Positions 1 to 11,041 of a stretch of DNA of 64,000 nt are shown in pieces. The stretch is from Lepiota brunneoincarnata (Eukaryota; Basidiomycota; Agaricomycetes; Agaricales; Agaricaceae). Under the pieces are notes generated by a model. That model made no database searches, was not told the DNA's origin, and worked only from the letters and a program-made list of their open reading frames with translations. The stretch covers positions 310,001-374,000 of the forward strand of contig JAEBUN010000018.1 of NCBI GenBank assembly GCA_023014365.1, in the 5' to 3' direction. Made by a program: the position numbers and the translations under genes. Position 1 is the first letter of the stretch. Each line of letters begins with the position of its first letter.

Positions 1-310
1 GAACGCCAACCTCCTCATCATCAACTACAACGAACATGGCGGATGTCACGATTACGTGGTACCCCCAATGCCTTCACATTATATGAAGTGGAATCTCCTG
101 CACGGTGCAGGCGTCACATGAACTTCCCCGCGGGCCCTGCTGGGAATCCCAGAGGCGCTAGCATGCAGGCGTTGTTCTGCCAGTGTTGTGAGTCCGGATA
201 CCAGTGGAGTTGAAAATAGGAGATCTGCATGATACCTGCCAAAAACAGTGTGGATGTTAAACTTGGAATTTGGCTTGCAATTCTTCCAAAGCTCACCTTC
301 TAACTCAATG
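1..310 (+). pseudogene. Phosphoesterase 3' relic, copy 1 (cut by window edge)
   Basis: The first 60 bases translate as a copy of the C-terminal catalytic stretch (residues NYNEHGG...VVPP) of the phosphoesterase at 13.03-14.60 kb. The usual aspartate of the NYDEHGG motif is replaced by asparagine. After VVPP about 170 bases present in the parent are missing. A second deletion, at the 'cggtgcaggcgtcacatgaa' junction near 100-118, is shared with the relic at 7.6-8.35 kb. The 3' flank ('atacctgccaaaaacagtgtgg') matches the parent's flank. It cannot encode a working enzyme. Confidence 0.75.
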
Positions 311-1386
311 ACCCCTTTCTGTGACTCATCCTAGATGTCCGGTATGATTGAATGATCATTGTGACCCCTTAGCCATTGAAGTGAGGGGAAGCCATGTAGT
401 ATACATATAGTATTAAACAAACGCACTAGATTATTAGATGAGCAACGCACCCAAAAGTTGTCTGGCTGCCAGAGAATGCATATGCTCCTTACAGTATCTC
501 CTGCGCCTTTTCCTTCATATTGCATTTTGCAAAATGTAAGAACTACTTCACAAAGATAAGAAGCATGCTCACATGTGAAGGGGACTTTTGATCTTGTCAG
601 GATAGGTTAATGATGTGGGAGCAGCATACACTGGATGAGGGAAAGCGGGCGAGGCAGAGGGGGTAGTGTGCACACAAGTTATTCTAACCCATGGAAATCA
701 ATTGCTTAGGTTCTGAACGAGAGTCACGATCTGATTTTCAGAACAGCTGGGCTGGCTAAAAAGTTGGTGCAACGATGAAAGTCGGTGAACGGTCCCCCCA
801 CGGTGTGGGCCCCAAAATCGACATCGACACCGGACCCATGATCGACAGCAAACCTGGCCACTTGGCCAGCCATTCTGACTCCCCTGAATGACTGAGCCTT
901 CCTTTCGCCGCAAATCCGCACGGAGCTGATGGATGCGGTTGTTAGACCACATGATGAAGGACTCACACACGGAAGACTTTGTGAAGCAATGATATTTTAT
1001 CATACTAGATTCTACCAGATTCTTATAGTTCCCAGGTGATGGCAGACTTGCAGTGTCATATATTATGGTCTTTTTCGAACCCTCCGACTGTGACTATGGG
1101 CCTGATGGTGGTCGCGCAAAATTGGCAAGTACTCGCTTGCACCATCTAGTATGGAGCTCTGGTAATATTTTTAGCAATCTTGGTCAACTCGCGAAACGGC
1201 CCCCGGAGCGCTGTGTACAATACATCAATCTGCTCCCTTACGCCTGGATGCCACAATATCTCTGTGGGCCCATACAAAGGATTAACTGGTGTGAGACGGG
1301 CCCCGTCGATCATTACCCTTAATGTAACCGTGAAGCTTACCTACGTGAACCGGGGATATGAATCTCAAGTGTATTGTTGCCGAACC
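311..1386. other. Spacer of array unit A, no gene seen
   Basis: This stretch matches parts of 8.35-9.44 kb in unit C (for example 'gatcattgtgaccccttagcc' at 350 and 8412). No reading frame in it is kept between the two copies, so I see no gene. Confidence 0.6.
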
Positions 1387-1720
1387 TCATCCAAACCCAA
1401 TTTGTGTCAAAGGTCTCATACGGTATAACGTATGTACAACCCAAAGACTCTTCGGGGCTCTTGCTCTGTGTTTTTTGTAAACGGCCTTAAGGTCGGACAT
1501 TGTAGTGGCTGTCAAGCGATCCTTGTCAGTGACAAGAATCGCATGAACGCCCTCGATGACAACGGAGTCTTGTTGCAGACCACGCGCCATTACCGCTAGG
1601 AACACATCCACACGAGAAACGCGACATTTTGGGCATTGTTTCCTGAATTTTTAGCGCACGGTGGGTTTTACACAGGAAAAAAGAGGTGTTGAAAACGTCA
1701 GCTTTCAGGTTCCCCACTAC
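1387..1720 (-). pseudogene. Roadblock/LAMTOR3-like relic, copy 1
   Basis: The minus-strand frame reads LQQDSVVIEGVHAILVTDKDR, which resembles the first strand-helix of LAMTOR3/MP1-type roadblock proteins (Ragulator scaffold subunits, lysosome/vacuole surface), where '(E)GV.AI(L/V)V(S/T)D.DG' is usual. The family's next block ('LRP..TTFA.A..QASKLG') is not visible downstream. The same frame recurs in units B and C with many amino-acid changes but few stops in this segment. The family assignment rests on about 15 residues and is tentative; a chance open frame inside a repeat is the main alternative. Confidence 0.3.
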
Positions 1721-2605
1721 GGCCTGTCCGGAAATCTGTTTCGAAAGAGGCTCCGTTTGCTGCTAGATTTTCAACCCAAAATCTCAGACAGCACTGACCA
1801 AGTATAATGCATGATACATAATTGACTCTTCACAGCACTGTACGTTGGCCAAGGAACGTGTCCGCACCATCCACTTCAGCTGTAATCAACGGCTCTTTCG
1901 AGAGTAATTGTCTGGCTACCTCCCATGGTGAGCTACAATACAACCACGGCTGGGAGAGCTGGTCCAAGCTGAATGCCCCCTCGATCAGTACGGCAGTAGC
2001 GTGACACAAAGACAGTTGATGTCTTACTGTACATATAACGTTGCTTGGTATTTACTAGGGATGGGCGTCAACATTGGAATCGAATCGCTATGTGCTCAGC
2101 CCATGAACCTCGAAAGGGGTGGCTGCATGGTAGGTTTACAACTAATCATCCACAGGAAGCGGGGCCAGTTCCACTGATTGATATTTCCTAGGGGATTGAT
2201 AGGCCAAAGTATACCTTTCCTCGCGGCACAGTAAGAAATCATATTCAGACTACACAATTCCATGCGGCAAGACCTGATTGTCGAACGGTGTTGTCCCAGT
2301 GATCACGCGTGAGTTCAGAGTCTACGGGCTCCCTGCAGCATCTTCAGCTACGTTGTGATTTCCATCTCTCGACCGACAGTGCCCGAACAGCAAATGAGGA
2401 CAATGGAGACATCAACATCCGTTCCTCAAAGCCTGCTTGGGGATTGATATTCATGACTTCCAACGTAAGTATAAACATCTAGCAAGACACAGATCATCAA
2501 TATCGGACGGATGGAAGGCTGTTGTGAGTTTCCTCTCTGGGGTATGTTTCGCCACCTTGCTAAGATCTGTTCTGCTTCAGGCCTGATGGGATTGCTCATG
2601 GGACA

Positions 2606-2613
2606 TATAAAAG
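2606..2613 (+). promoter_or_regulatory. TATA box of SSP copy 1
   Basis: TATAAAAG lies 132 bases before the ATG of the first SSP gene. The same octamer is at the same distance in copy 2 (5746) and at 153 bases in copy 3 (10679). The leader between box and ATG ('gaagacctccagaaaccaag') is also conserved. Confidence 0.7.
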
Positions 2614-2737
2614 ACAAGGATTGTGACCAGAAGACCTCCAGAAACCAAGTCACCTTCAACTCTTTCTTGTACGCACTCCTTTGTCCTTTCATCGTCGCTT
2701 CTTTACTGATTTTGGTGGCACACCGACGCAGATTACA

Positions 2738-2947
2738 ATGAAGTTCTTCTCCAATACTCTCGCCATTCTCGTGGTCGCTATGACCCTCGGCGCAACTGGT
2801 ACCTATGCCTTGTCTTGCCAGGACCAAGCTGGCAGCCGTGGGCCTCGTTGTGTCGCATCTACGAAGGTCGCCTGCCCTGCAGGATTCCGCCCAGTTCTTT
2901 ATGACAACCCCACCCCTTGCGCGAGTGGCATGCGCTGCTGCATCTAA
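2738..2947 (+). CDS. Small secreted six-cysteine protein SSP1
   Basis: Encodes 69 residues without introns. Residues 1-23 form a classical signal peptide (MKFFSNTLAILVVAMTLGAT then GTYA). The mature part is about 45 residues with six cysteines spaced C-X10-C-X7-C-X14-C-X5-CC, ending CCI. The paralogue at 10.83 kb keeps every cysteine and both spacings. It lacks the eight-cysteine hydrophobin pattern and I do not recognise the family. The start is fixed by the conserved TATA box and leader and by the signal peptide. A small secreted effector or antimicrobial-like role is only an inference from size, export signal and disulfide density. Confidence 0.85.
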   Translation: MKFFSNTLAILVVAMTLGATGTYALSCQDQAGSRGPRCVASTKVACPAGFRPVLYDNPTPCASGMRCCI

Positions 2948-4180
2948 TCGGCCTCACCAATGGGTGCAATAACAGGCCTAGTTTACATGTTATCGTTTGT
3001 ACTTCGAATTTGTGTACCGTTATTGATGTGTCGTGAGGATTATTATGAGAAAAACCATGTTGATGTTTGCAGTCAGTATGAATCGCACAGGGTAGTTGCT
3101 TGTCCACTGCCAACTCTACCTGTGAGAGTAACATGCGCATATGCGATAATCAGCACATAGAACGTCGCTCCGGGACAGCTTTTAATCTCCTCCCTTCATC
3201 CTCGTCTACGCGAGCATGTGTTAGGGGCCCAGAAAATCTGGAGTTAGGGCAACTGTTGTTGCACTGAACTTGCCTGGATGGTCTTCACAGCAATGATTAG
3301 GAGCTCAAGTGTGGGGGTGGTGATCAAGGTCCAAGTTTACATTGTGCGCAAAGAAACTTTGTCGGGAAATATATAAACCAACAACATGGAGTGGTGATGA
3401 GGCACCAACTGGCGGTACTGGTGTCGTGCTAGAAGGATTTCACTGCTTAGGAGCAATGGTTTCCGGTTCATTGATTCTTCAAACCTTTCAATCAACGTTC
3501 ATCCCTTTCAGGTTCATCTCCCTCTTCCTTCTGCTCCCATCACCTCATTGTCCTTGCTGAATCCCTTCCGTCAGGCACCGAGAATACGCCGTGTCTAACA
3601 TCGCCTCGGAAAGTCACCATGAAACAGCATGAGACGCTAGAACCACCCTTTCAGTATAAAGCTACGGGCGGTGCCTGCTGTATGATAGACTCCTAGGAAG
3701 TATATTGGTGATGGATGGTGTGCATGTTAAGTGTGGTGTTGGACCTGGGGAGCGGGCTGTCGGTGATGATGTATGTACTTTGCTTCCGGAGGCGGAAGGT
3801 GTTGAGCTTTGGGATATTTGGGTTGCCTTCGAGAAAATGCGGGCTGCATTATGTCAGACTTTTATGTCAGAGATTCGAACACAACACAGGGTTCACAAGG
3901 CCTTGAATGTGTGGATATATTGTGCACGCATGGCTCATGAAGCCTCAGGAAAAGAGGTCGTTTCTCGTAGTGACGGCTGCATGAGGATGTGCGGCTTAGT
4001 GACTAGTTGGCAGGACATTTGTTGTCCAGAATCCTTGGACTCATTTATGTTTAAGCCCTCAGTCCACAACAAACGTCATTTCTATCCGACACACGCTGCT
4101 CAGGTTGGGACTATCAGGGGACACCGGTCACCCGTCGGGGTAAAATTAGTAATTATTGAGCACTCGCCGTCGGGCCGCGT
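2948..4180. other. Downstream flank of SSP1, no gene accepted
   Basis: This stretch is shared with 6.09-7.60 kb and, less well, with 11.04-12.04 kb. It contains a 202-codon open stretch (3705-4313), but the other copies do not keep that frame, so I do not call a gene. Confidence 0.55.
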
Positions 4181-4204
4181 CACTATGCGTAGTTTACATG
4201 CCTT

Positions 4205-4484
4205 TCATACCATTGTCCCACCTTCTTCACACCGCCTTCTTCCTGCTGTTTCCTTCCCCACTTTGAAAATCAGTGGGTATCTCTACAATGTCGCAGACCA
4301 AAACAAACCATAGGAGAGCATCGGAGAAGTTCTTCATCGATGCCTCAGCAGAAACTCTCCCCCCCTTTAGTCTGCTCGACCAGAAAGTCGCAAGAGAGTC
4401 CACAAAACTTGGTCGTTGGGAAGAGCCTGGTGTACGATGTCGTCCATGCCCCTGGCGCATCACCAAAGCGGAACGCCAGTCCCC
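4205..4484 (+). pseudogene. Phosphoesterase exon-2 relic, copy 2
   Basis: Starts inside sequence matching intron 1/exon 2 of the phosphoesterase. It reads FFIDASAETLPPFSLLDQ, then shifts frame in 'gaccagaaagtcgcaagaga', where several bases of the parent are lost. It ends abruptly where the parent continues 'ctcctcatcatcaactac'. Exon 1, with the ENHS motif, is absent. Confidence 0.75.
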
Positions 4485-4597
4485 CCAACACCAACCGCGT
4501 AATGTAACCAAGAAGCTAACCTACATGAACCCAGGGAAAAGAATCTCAAGCGGGCTGCTATTTGTTTCCACCTGAACCCCGATTTGTGTTAAAGGTC

Positions 4598-4879
4598 TCA
4601 CACGGCATAGTGGATGTACAACCCGAAGACTCCTCGGGGCTCTCTTGCTCTGTGTTTTGCGTAGACGGCTTTAACGTCGGACACTGTAGTGACTGTCAAG
4701 CGATCCTTGTCAGTGACAAGAATCGCACGAACACCTTCGATGACAGCAGAGCCTTGTTGCAGATCACACGCCATTTCCGCTAGGAACACACCCACACCAG
4801 AAACGCGACACTTGGCACCCGGTGGGGATTTACACCAGAAACAAGAGCTGCTGAAAGCATCAGCTTTCAGGTTTCCCAC
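4598..4879 (-). pseudogene. Roadblock/LAMTOR3-like relic, copy 2
   Basis: Minus-strand frame with VIEGVRAILVTDKDRLTVTT, parallel to the relics at 1.4-1.7 kb and 9.4-9.7 kb. The open frame runs further 5' here than in the other copies, but no continuation matching the rest of a roadblock fold is visible. Identity is tentative for the same reasons as copy 1. Confidence 0.3.
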
Positions 4880-5745
4880 TAGTGCCTGTTCAGAAATCTG
4901 TTTCGAAAGAAGCTCCGTTTGCTGCTAGATTTTCAACCTCAAATCTCAGGCGGCGTTAATCAAGTATGATGTATGATGCATTCTTCACAACACTGTATGC
5001 GCATTAGCCAAGGAACATGTCCGCACCATCCACTTCAGCTGTACTTAATAGTTCTTCCAAGAGTAATTGTCAAGCTACCTCCCCGATGAGCTACAATTTG
5101 GCTACGGCCGGGAGAGGTGGTCGGGCTGAAAGTCCCCTCGGTCGGTACAGCAGTAGCATGACACAAAGACAGTTGGTGTCTTGCTGTGCATTGCTTGGTA
5201 TTTACTAGATATGGGCGTCAACATTGGAAAGGAATCGCTACGTGAATAGCCCATGAAACTCGAAAAAGGTGGCTGCATGACAAGCTTACAACTGATCGTC
5301 CCCAGGAAGTGGGGTCAGTTCCGTTGATTGATATTTCCTAGGAGATTGGTAGGCTAAAGTATACCTTTCCCCGCAGCGCAGTAAGAAATCTTATTCAGAC
5401 CACACAGTTCCATGCGGCAAGACTTGATTGTCAAACCGTGTTGTCCCAGTGATCACGCATGAGTTCAGAGCCTGCAGTATTTTCAGCTACGTTGTGACTT
5501 CCATCTCTCGACCGACGGTGCCCGAACAGCAAATGAGGACAACGGAGACATCAACATCCGTTCCTCAAGGCCTGCTTGGGGATTGATATCCATGACTTCC
5601 AACGTAAGTATAAGCATCTAGGAAAACACAAGTCATCAATACTGGACGGATAGAAGGCCGCTGCGAGTTTCCTCTCTGGGATATGCTTCGCTCGCCTTGT
5701 TAAGATCTGTTCTACTTTAGGTCAGATGGTATTGCTCATTGGATG

Positions 5746-5753
5746 TATAAAAG
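5746..5753 (+). promoter_or_regulatory. TATA box of SSP copy 2
   Basis: TATAAAAG at the same 132-base distance from the ATG as in copy 1, inside a nearly identical promoter. Confidence 0.65.
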
Positions 5754-5877
5754 AAGAGGATGATGACCTGAAGACCTCCAGAAACCAAGTCACCTTCAAC
5801 TCTTTCTTGTACGCACTCCTTCGTCTTTTCATCGTCGCTTCTTTACTGATTTTGGTGGCACACCGACGCAGGTCACA

Positions 5878-6088
5878 ATGAAGTTCTTCTCCAACACTCT
5901 CGCCGTTCTTGTGGTCGCTATGACCCTCGGCGCAACTGGTACCTATGCCTTGTCTTGCCAGGACCAAGCTGGCAGCCGTGGGCCTCGTTGTGTCGCATCT
6001 ACGAAGGTCGCCTGCCCTGCGGGATTCCGCCCAGTTCCTTTATGACAACCCCACCCCTTGCGCGAGTGGCATGCGCTGCTGCATCTAA
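5878..6088 (+). pseudogene. Small secreted six-cysteine protein SSP2, frameshifted
   Basis: Almost identical to SSP1 up to residue 53, with the same signal peptide and first three cysteines. One extra base at about 6036-6039 ('ccagttcctttatg' against 'ccagttctttatg' in SSP1) then brings a TGA three codons later. The last three cysteines are lost from the frame although their codons are still present and nearly unchanged. The shift is either recent or a base-calling error, since the rest has not decayed. Confidence 0.8.
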
Positions 6089-7625
6089 TCGGCCTGACCA
6101 ATGGGTGCAATAATAGGCCTACCATACATGTTATCGTTTGTATTTTGAATTTGTTTACCGAGATTGATGTGCCGTGAGGATTATTATGAGAAAAACCATG
6201 TTGATGTTTTGCAGTCAGTATGAATCGCACAGAGTAGTTGCTTGTCCACTGTCAACTCTACCCATGGGTGTAACATGCACATTTACGGTAATCAGCACGC
6301 AGAATATCGGTCCGGAACAGCTTTTAATTTCTCCCCTCCCTTCATCCTCGCCTATGCGAGCATGTGTTAGAGGCCCGGACAACCTGGAGTTAGGGCAACC
6401 GTTGTTGCACGGGACTTGCCTAGATGATCTTCACGGCAATGAGTAGAAGCTTGGGCGTGGAAATAAGGACCAAGGTCCAAATTTACATTTGTGCGCAAAG
6501 AGAGTTTGTGGGGCAACAAAACCAACGACACGGAGTGGTGATGCGACACCGACCGGTGGTATTGGCTTCACCTTCTTCTGTGAATACTGAATCCCTTCCG
6601 TCAGGCAAGAAGAATACACCGTGTCTAACGATAGCCTCGAAAAGTCTCCAGAAGCAGGGATGGCGCTAGACTCAACCGCTGGCTGTAACCCTTTCAGTAT
6701 AGAACCATGGGTGGTGCCCGCCGTATGATGGGCGCTTGCCGAGTATATTGGTGATGGATGGCGTGTCTGTTGAGTATGTTCTTGGACACCGGAGCGAGCT
6801 GTCGGTGATTATGTACATACTTTCCATCCGGAGGCGGAAGGTGTCGAGTTTTGGCGATTTTTGCATTGCTTTCGAGGACATAAGACCGTTGCGGGTCGTG
6901 TTGTGCGAGAATTTTTCGACAGGGATTTGAGTGCAACGCAGGGTTTCACACGGCCTCAAATGTGTGGATACATTGCGTACGCATGGCTCATGAGGCCTCA
7001 TGCAACGGGGCCATTTCCTGTGATGACGGCCGTGTGAAGGTGTGCAGTTTAGTGATTAGTTGTCAGTACATTTGTCGTCCAGAATTCTTGGACTCATCCA
7101 TGTTTACGCCGGCGTTCAACCGAGAGATGATAATGTCCTCCGACAGGTCTCAGGCAATCTTTTCCGGAATTAACACTCGCCTTCAGGCCACAAATAACGC
7201 CATTCCTGGGGACTTATGCGGGTTTCGCCCTTGCGAAGGGGCTCATCAGAGGGCTTAGCCGCTGCCCTAACCTGCCTTGGCTTGTGTAACGACAGAATCA
7301 GACTACATAACTTAGGGTGGTTGTGGGGGAGTACGAATTAAAATATTAATTAGTCTGCTGGACCGGCTAACAACGCCGAGGTGCATCCGGGACCCCACAC
7401 AGGTAGGTAGGATAGGGGGCTGGGGCTGAGGCATCCCTCCCACTCGGACCCCTCATAGCGCGGCAGCTGAGGAGAGGTCGAGCAAGTTGCGAAAGCGCAG
7501 GGCCTTGGGATCAAACCAAGACTGTCCAACACGCACTGCTTTGGTTGAGACTATCAGGGGACACTGGTCACCGGTCTGGGTAAAATGAGTAATTATTAAT
7601 CATTCGTTGTCAGGCCGCGTCACTG
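6089..7625. other. Downstream flank of SSP2, no gene accepted
   Basis: Duplicate of the SSP1 downstream flank with extra sequence at 7260-7550. No frame is conserved with the other copies and no RNA gene is seen. Confidence 0.5.
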
Positions 7626-7629
7626 CGTG

Positions 7630-8350
7630 TAGTTTACACGTCTTTCATACCGTTGTCCGGCCTTCCTTCTGCTGTTCCCTTCCCTACTTTGAAATCAGTG
7701 GGTATCTCTACAATGTCGCAGACTAAAACCAACTATGGGAGAATATTGGAAAAGTTCTTTGTCGATGGCGCAGCAGGAACTCTCCCCTCCTTTGATCTCC
7801 TCGACCAAAACTACACGGCCCAGTCGCAAGAGAATCCACAGAACTTGGTCGTTGGGAAGAGCCCGATGTACGATGTCGTCCATGCCCTCTGCGCGTCCAC
7901 AGGGTGGTACGCCAGCCTCCTCATCATCAACTAAGACGAACACGGCGGATATTACAATCACGTAGTACCTCCACCTACCCTTGCACCAGATGAAGTGGAA
8001 CCGAATCCCCCAGCTGGCCAGTTGCGGTACGAGGTTTACCGTAGAGATGGATTCTGCGTCCCAGCGGTTGTGGTGTCTCCATCCGTCGAGTAGAACTGCG
8101 TCAGCCGTGTGGTGCATGACCAGACGTCGATCTTGGCGTTCTTGCAGCACAAGTGGAATCTTCCTGCGCGGCGCAGGCGCCACATGAATTTCCCCGTGGG
8201 CCTTGTCGGGAATACCAGAGGCGCTGGGATGTAGGCATTGTTCCGCCAGTGTTGTGAGTCCGGATACCGGTGGAGGTGAAAATGGGAGATCTCCATGATA
8301 CCCCCAAAAACAGTGCGGGTGCTAAACTTTGAATTCTGGCTTGCAACTCG
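7630..8350 (+). pseudogene. Phosphoesterase relic, copy 3
   Basis: Collinear with exon 2 to the stop of the phosphoesterase, in one frame: FFVDGAAGTLPSFDLLDQ, then LLIIN followed by a TAA where the parent has the tyrosine of NYDEHGG. It continues DEHGGYYNHVVPPP and then VPAVVVSPSVE and TAG. A roughly 60-base deletion near 8170 ('gcgcggcgcaggcgccacatg') is shared with the relic at window start. This copy is in frame at VPAVVVSP, where the 14-kb copy has one extra base. Confidence 0.8.
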
Positions 8351-9442
8351 CTCACCCTCTAACTGAATGATTTCTTTCTGTGACTCTTCCTAGATGCCTG
8401 GGATGAATGAATGATCATTGTGACCCCTTAGCCGTCGAAGTGAGGGGAAGCTGCGTAGTGTACATACAGTATTACACAAACGCGCTTGATTAGTAGATGA
8501 GCAACGCACCCCAAAGTTGTCTGAGGCCTAATCCCTCCAACCGGTAGATGCAATCTAAAGCCGGGTAGCCTAAGGTTGGTCAATCGCAGGGCTGAGTGTC
8601 TCTCGATACGATCAATCTCGGTCTTCCAAAAAGTCCGTTACATGCCAAGTTGCTGCGAATGTCTTGGGTGGTGCCATGGTGTCTGTGGTTTGGCGCCTAT
8701 CAGGCCGATTGCTACCGGCGCCAAGAAGCAGTTGCCAAGCTGGATGTCTTGAGAACGGTCCACTGTATGACATTCGGACGTTCAAATCACCAACGGTCAC
8801 TCGGGGATATACTCAAACGTGCTCTCGGATATTTCGACATGGTGTCAGGATAGGATTATCTTCAACATAATATGGCTGCCGGAGCTCAAAACACCTGGGG
8901 AAGAATATCAGCCAATGAACCGAGCCCAAGCCCGTCAGTCATCGGTTCTACTTATCAAAACGGGATCTAACCGGTCATACCCATTCTGATCTTGATAATT
9001 CTACGCCACTGTCGCTTGAAACATCCAACTTCATGGCGATTCGTAGCGTGTCGTACTTTTTTGAATTATCTGACAATGACTGAGCCTGATGGCGGACGCG
9101 CCGAGCGGCAAGTGCTTGCTCGCACCATTCGGTGGGGCCCCAGTAATATCTTTTTAGAAATCCTGATCAGCTCGCAGCGGTCCAGCCAGTCCTTGGCGGT
9201 AGATCTTGTACACACTGCTGTGAGACCGACTTCGTTGTACTGCGAAACAGCCTTGGAGCGTGTTGCACAGCACATTAGGCTGCTCTTCACGTGTTGCGTC
9301 ATAAATTTTCGGCATAACAAAGGATTTACTAGTGTGAAACGAGCCCTGTCGATGATTATCATCACTACTGTAACCAGGAAGATAACTCAAGCAAACCGGG
9401 GAAATGAACCTCAAAAAGGTTGTTATTGGTTTCCACAAAACC
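8351..9442. other. Spacer of array unit C, no gene accepted
   Basis: The part around 8660-8830 and 8945-9010 is also present in unit D (14.95-15.26 and 15.87-15.93 kb). Open frames occur on both strands but none is kept among the copies. Confidence 0.5.
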
Positions 9443-9718
9443 TCATAGAACCCCACTTTGTGTGAGAGGCCCCATACGCCGTAGCGTACGACGCCAAGAC
9501 TCCTCTCTCGACTTTTCGTAAACGACTATGGGGTCGGACAATGTGGCAACCGCCTGCCGATCCTTGTCAATGACAAGAATCGCATGAACGCCTTCGATGA
9601 CAAAGGAATCTTGTTGCAGACCATGCGCCATTTCTGCTAGAAGCACACCCGCGCCAGAAAGTTTGGGTAATATTCCTAAAGGCTTGGCGGCCCGGAGGTC
9701 TCTAGACGCCGTAATCAC
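9443..9718 (-). pseudogene. Roadblock/LAMTOR3-like relic, copy 3
   Basis: Third copy of the minus-strand frame, reading AEMAHGLQQDSFVIEGVHAI and then LVIDKDR. Agreement with the other two ends after about 25 further residues. Tentative, as for copy 1. Confidence 0.3.
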
Positions 9719-10678
9719 CGAAAGACAACACTGAGAGCGTTAATTTCCAAGTGTCCCACTACGGCCTGTTCGGGATCTGTTTCGAAAAAGGCTCTCTTCA
9801 ACGTAAAATCTCAGAAAGCGCTAATCAAGTATGATCCATAATCGGTTTCCCATAGTACTGTACATACATTGGCCGAGCAACGTGTCTGCACCGTCCATTT
9901 CAACTGTACCGAATAATTCTTTCAGGAATATTGTCTGATAGTCTCCCGTGATGAGCTACAATTCGGAGGAAGATACTGGTTCGTCCAGGTTTTCTGGTAC
10001 TGAGGGGCCCTGACTCCACGCATGTCACGGAAATAGTTGAAGTCTTACTATGTTTTTCTTGGTTTTACTGGGGGTGGGCTCCACCGCTGGAATGGAATCG
10101 CTACGTGCATAGCCCATCGAAAGAGGTGGTTGCATGACAGGCTCACCACTAATGTAATTGGTCCCCGTCCAAGTCCCATTTGACTATGTTCTGCATTTCA
10201 CCTTCATCCACAGGAAGTGGAGCGAGCCCCACTGATTGACATTTCCTAGGAGATTGATCGGTCAAAGTATACCTTTCCTCGCAGCACGGTGAGGAGTCCT
10301 AGTCAGACTACGCAATTCATCGTGGCAATGCTTGATTTTTACACCAGAATTGTCCAGCGATCTCGTATGAATTTGGAGTCCAGAAGCTTTCCGCAGTATT
10401 TTCAACTACGTTATGATTTCCATCTCTCGACCTACAGCGCCCGAACAACGAACTAGGCGAATGGAGACGTCAACATTCGTTAGTTCAAGTCTACTCCACG
10501 AAATCTATGGCGATTGATATTCATGAACGCTTCCAACGTAAGCGTAAGCATCTAGCAAGACGCCGCTCATCGATGCCGGGCGGATGGAAGGCAGCAGCGA
10601 GTTTCATCTCTCGGGTATGTTTCACCGCCTCGTTGAGATCCAGCCTACTTAGGGTTAGAAGGGATTGCTCATAAAACG

Positions 10679-10686
10679 TATAAAAG
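10679..10686 (+). promoter_or_regulatory. TATA box of SSP copy 3
   Basis: TATAAAAG 153 bases before the ATG. The leader is about 20 bases longer than in copies 1 and 2 because of an insertion at about 10722-10748. Confidence 0.65.
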
Positions 10687-10831
10687 AAGAGGATTCCGAC
10701 CTGAAGACCTCCAGAAACCAAGTAACCAGCACAGTTATCAGATCCTCCTTCAACTCTTCCTGTACGCAATTCTTCGTCTTTCTATCATATTTTCCTTTAC
10801 TGATTCTGGTGGCACACCGACGCAGGTTATA

Positions 10832-11041
10832 ATGAAGTTCATCTCCAACACCCTCGCCGTTCTCATGATCGCTATGACCCTCGGCGTGACTGGCACCTTT
10901 GCCTTATCTTGCCAAGACCAAGCTGGCAGTCGCGGGCCCCGCTGTGTCGCAAACCCGAACAACCCCTGCCCTGCGGGATTCCGCCCAGTCTTTTATGACG
11001 ACCCCACCCCTTGCGCAGATGGCATGCGCTGCTGCATCTAA
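10832..11041 (+). CDS. Small secreted six-cysteine protein SSP3
   Basis: Intact 69-residue paralogue of SSP1. Signal peptide MKFISNTLAVLMIAMTLGVT followed by GTFA. The mature chain has the identical C-X10-C-X7-C-X14-C-X5-CC pattern and ends CCI. Changes concentrate in the second loop (ASTKVA to ANPNNP) and at two positions of the third loop (N to D), while the first loop QDQAGSRGPR is unchanged. Retention of frame, signal and all cysteines in a decaying array argues that the protein is, or was recently, under selection. Function unknown. Confidence 0.85.
   Translation: MKFISNTLAVLMIAMTLGVTGTFALSCQDQAGSRGPRCVANPNNPCPAGFRPVFYDDPTPCADGMRCCI

Larger units (their letters stand above)
1..4180. repeat. 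Segmental tandem array, unit A
   Basis: First block of the array. Order: phosphoesterase 3' relic (1-310), spacer (310-1310), minus-strand roadblock-like relic (about 1310-1720), SSP promoter region (1720-2737), SSP gene (2738-2947) and a conserved downstream stretch to about 4180. Each segment has a recognisable counterpart in units B and C. For example, the 30 bases around 1525, 4705 and 9565 that contain 'gtcagtgacaagaatcgca' (c. 9565: 'gtcaatgacaagaatcgca') are almost the same. Boundaries are approximate because they were judged by eye. Confidence 0.8.
4181..7600. repeat. Segmental tandem array, unit B
   Basis: Order: phosphoesterase relic (4205-4484), roadblock-like relic (4598-4879), SSP promoter, frameshifted SSP2 (5878-6088) and downstream flank. 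It differs from units A and C in lacking the roughly 1-kb spacer between the phosphoesterase and roadblock relics. At about 4484 the phosphoesterase reading is joined directly to sequence equivalent to 1315 in unit A. Confidence 0.8.

Noticed and set aside
2426..2827. 133-codon minus-strand frame over the SSP1 promoter
   Set aside because: It is antisense to the SSP gene and its conserved leader. Conservation between copies is explained by the promoter and SSP coding sequence.
3705..4313. 202-codon open frame downstream of SSP1
   Set aside because: The homologous DNA in units B and C does not keep the frame; stops and shifts fall at random, so it is most likely a chance frame in duplicated non-coding DNA.
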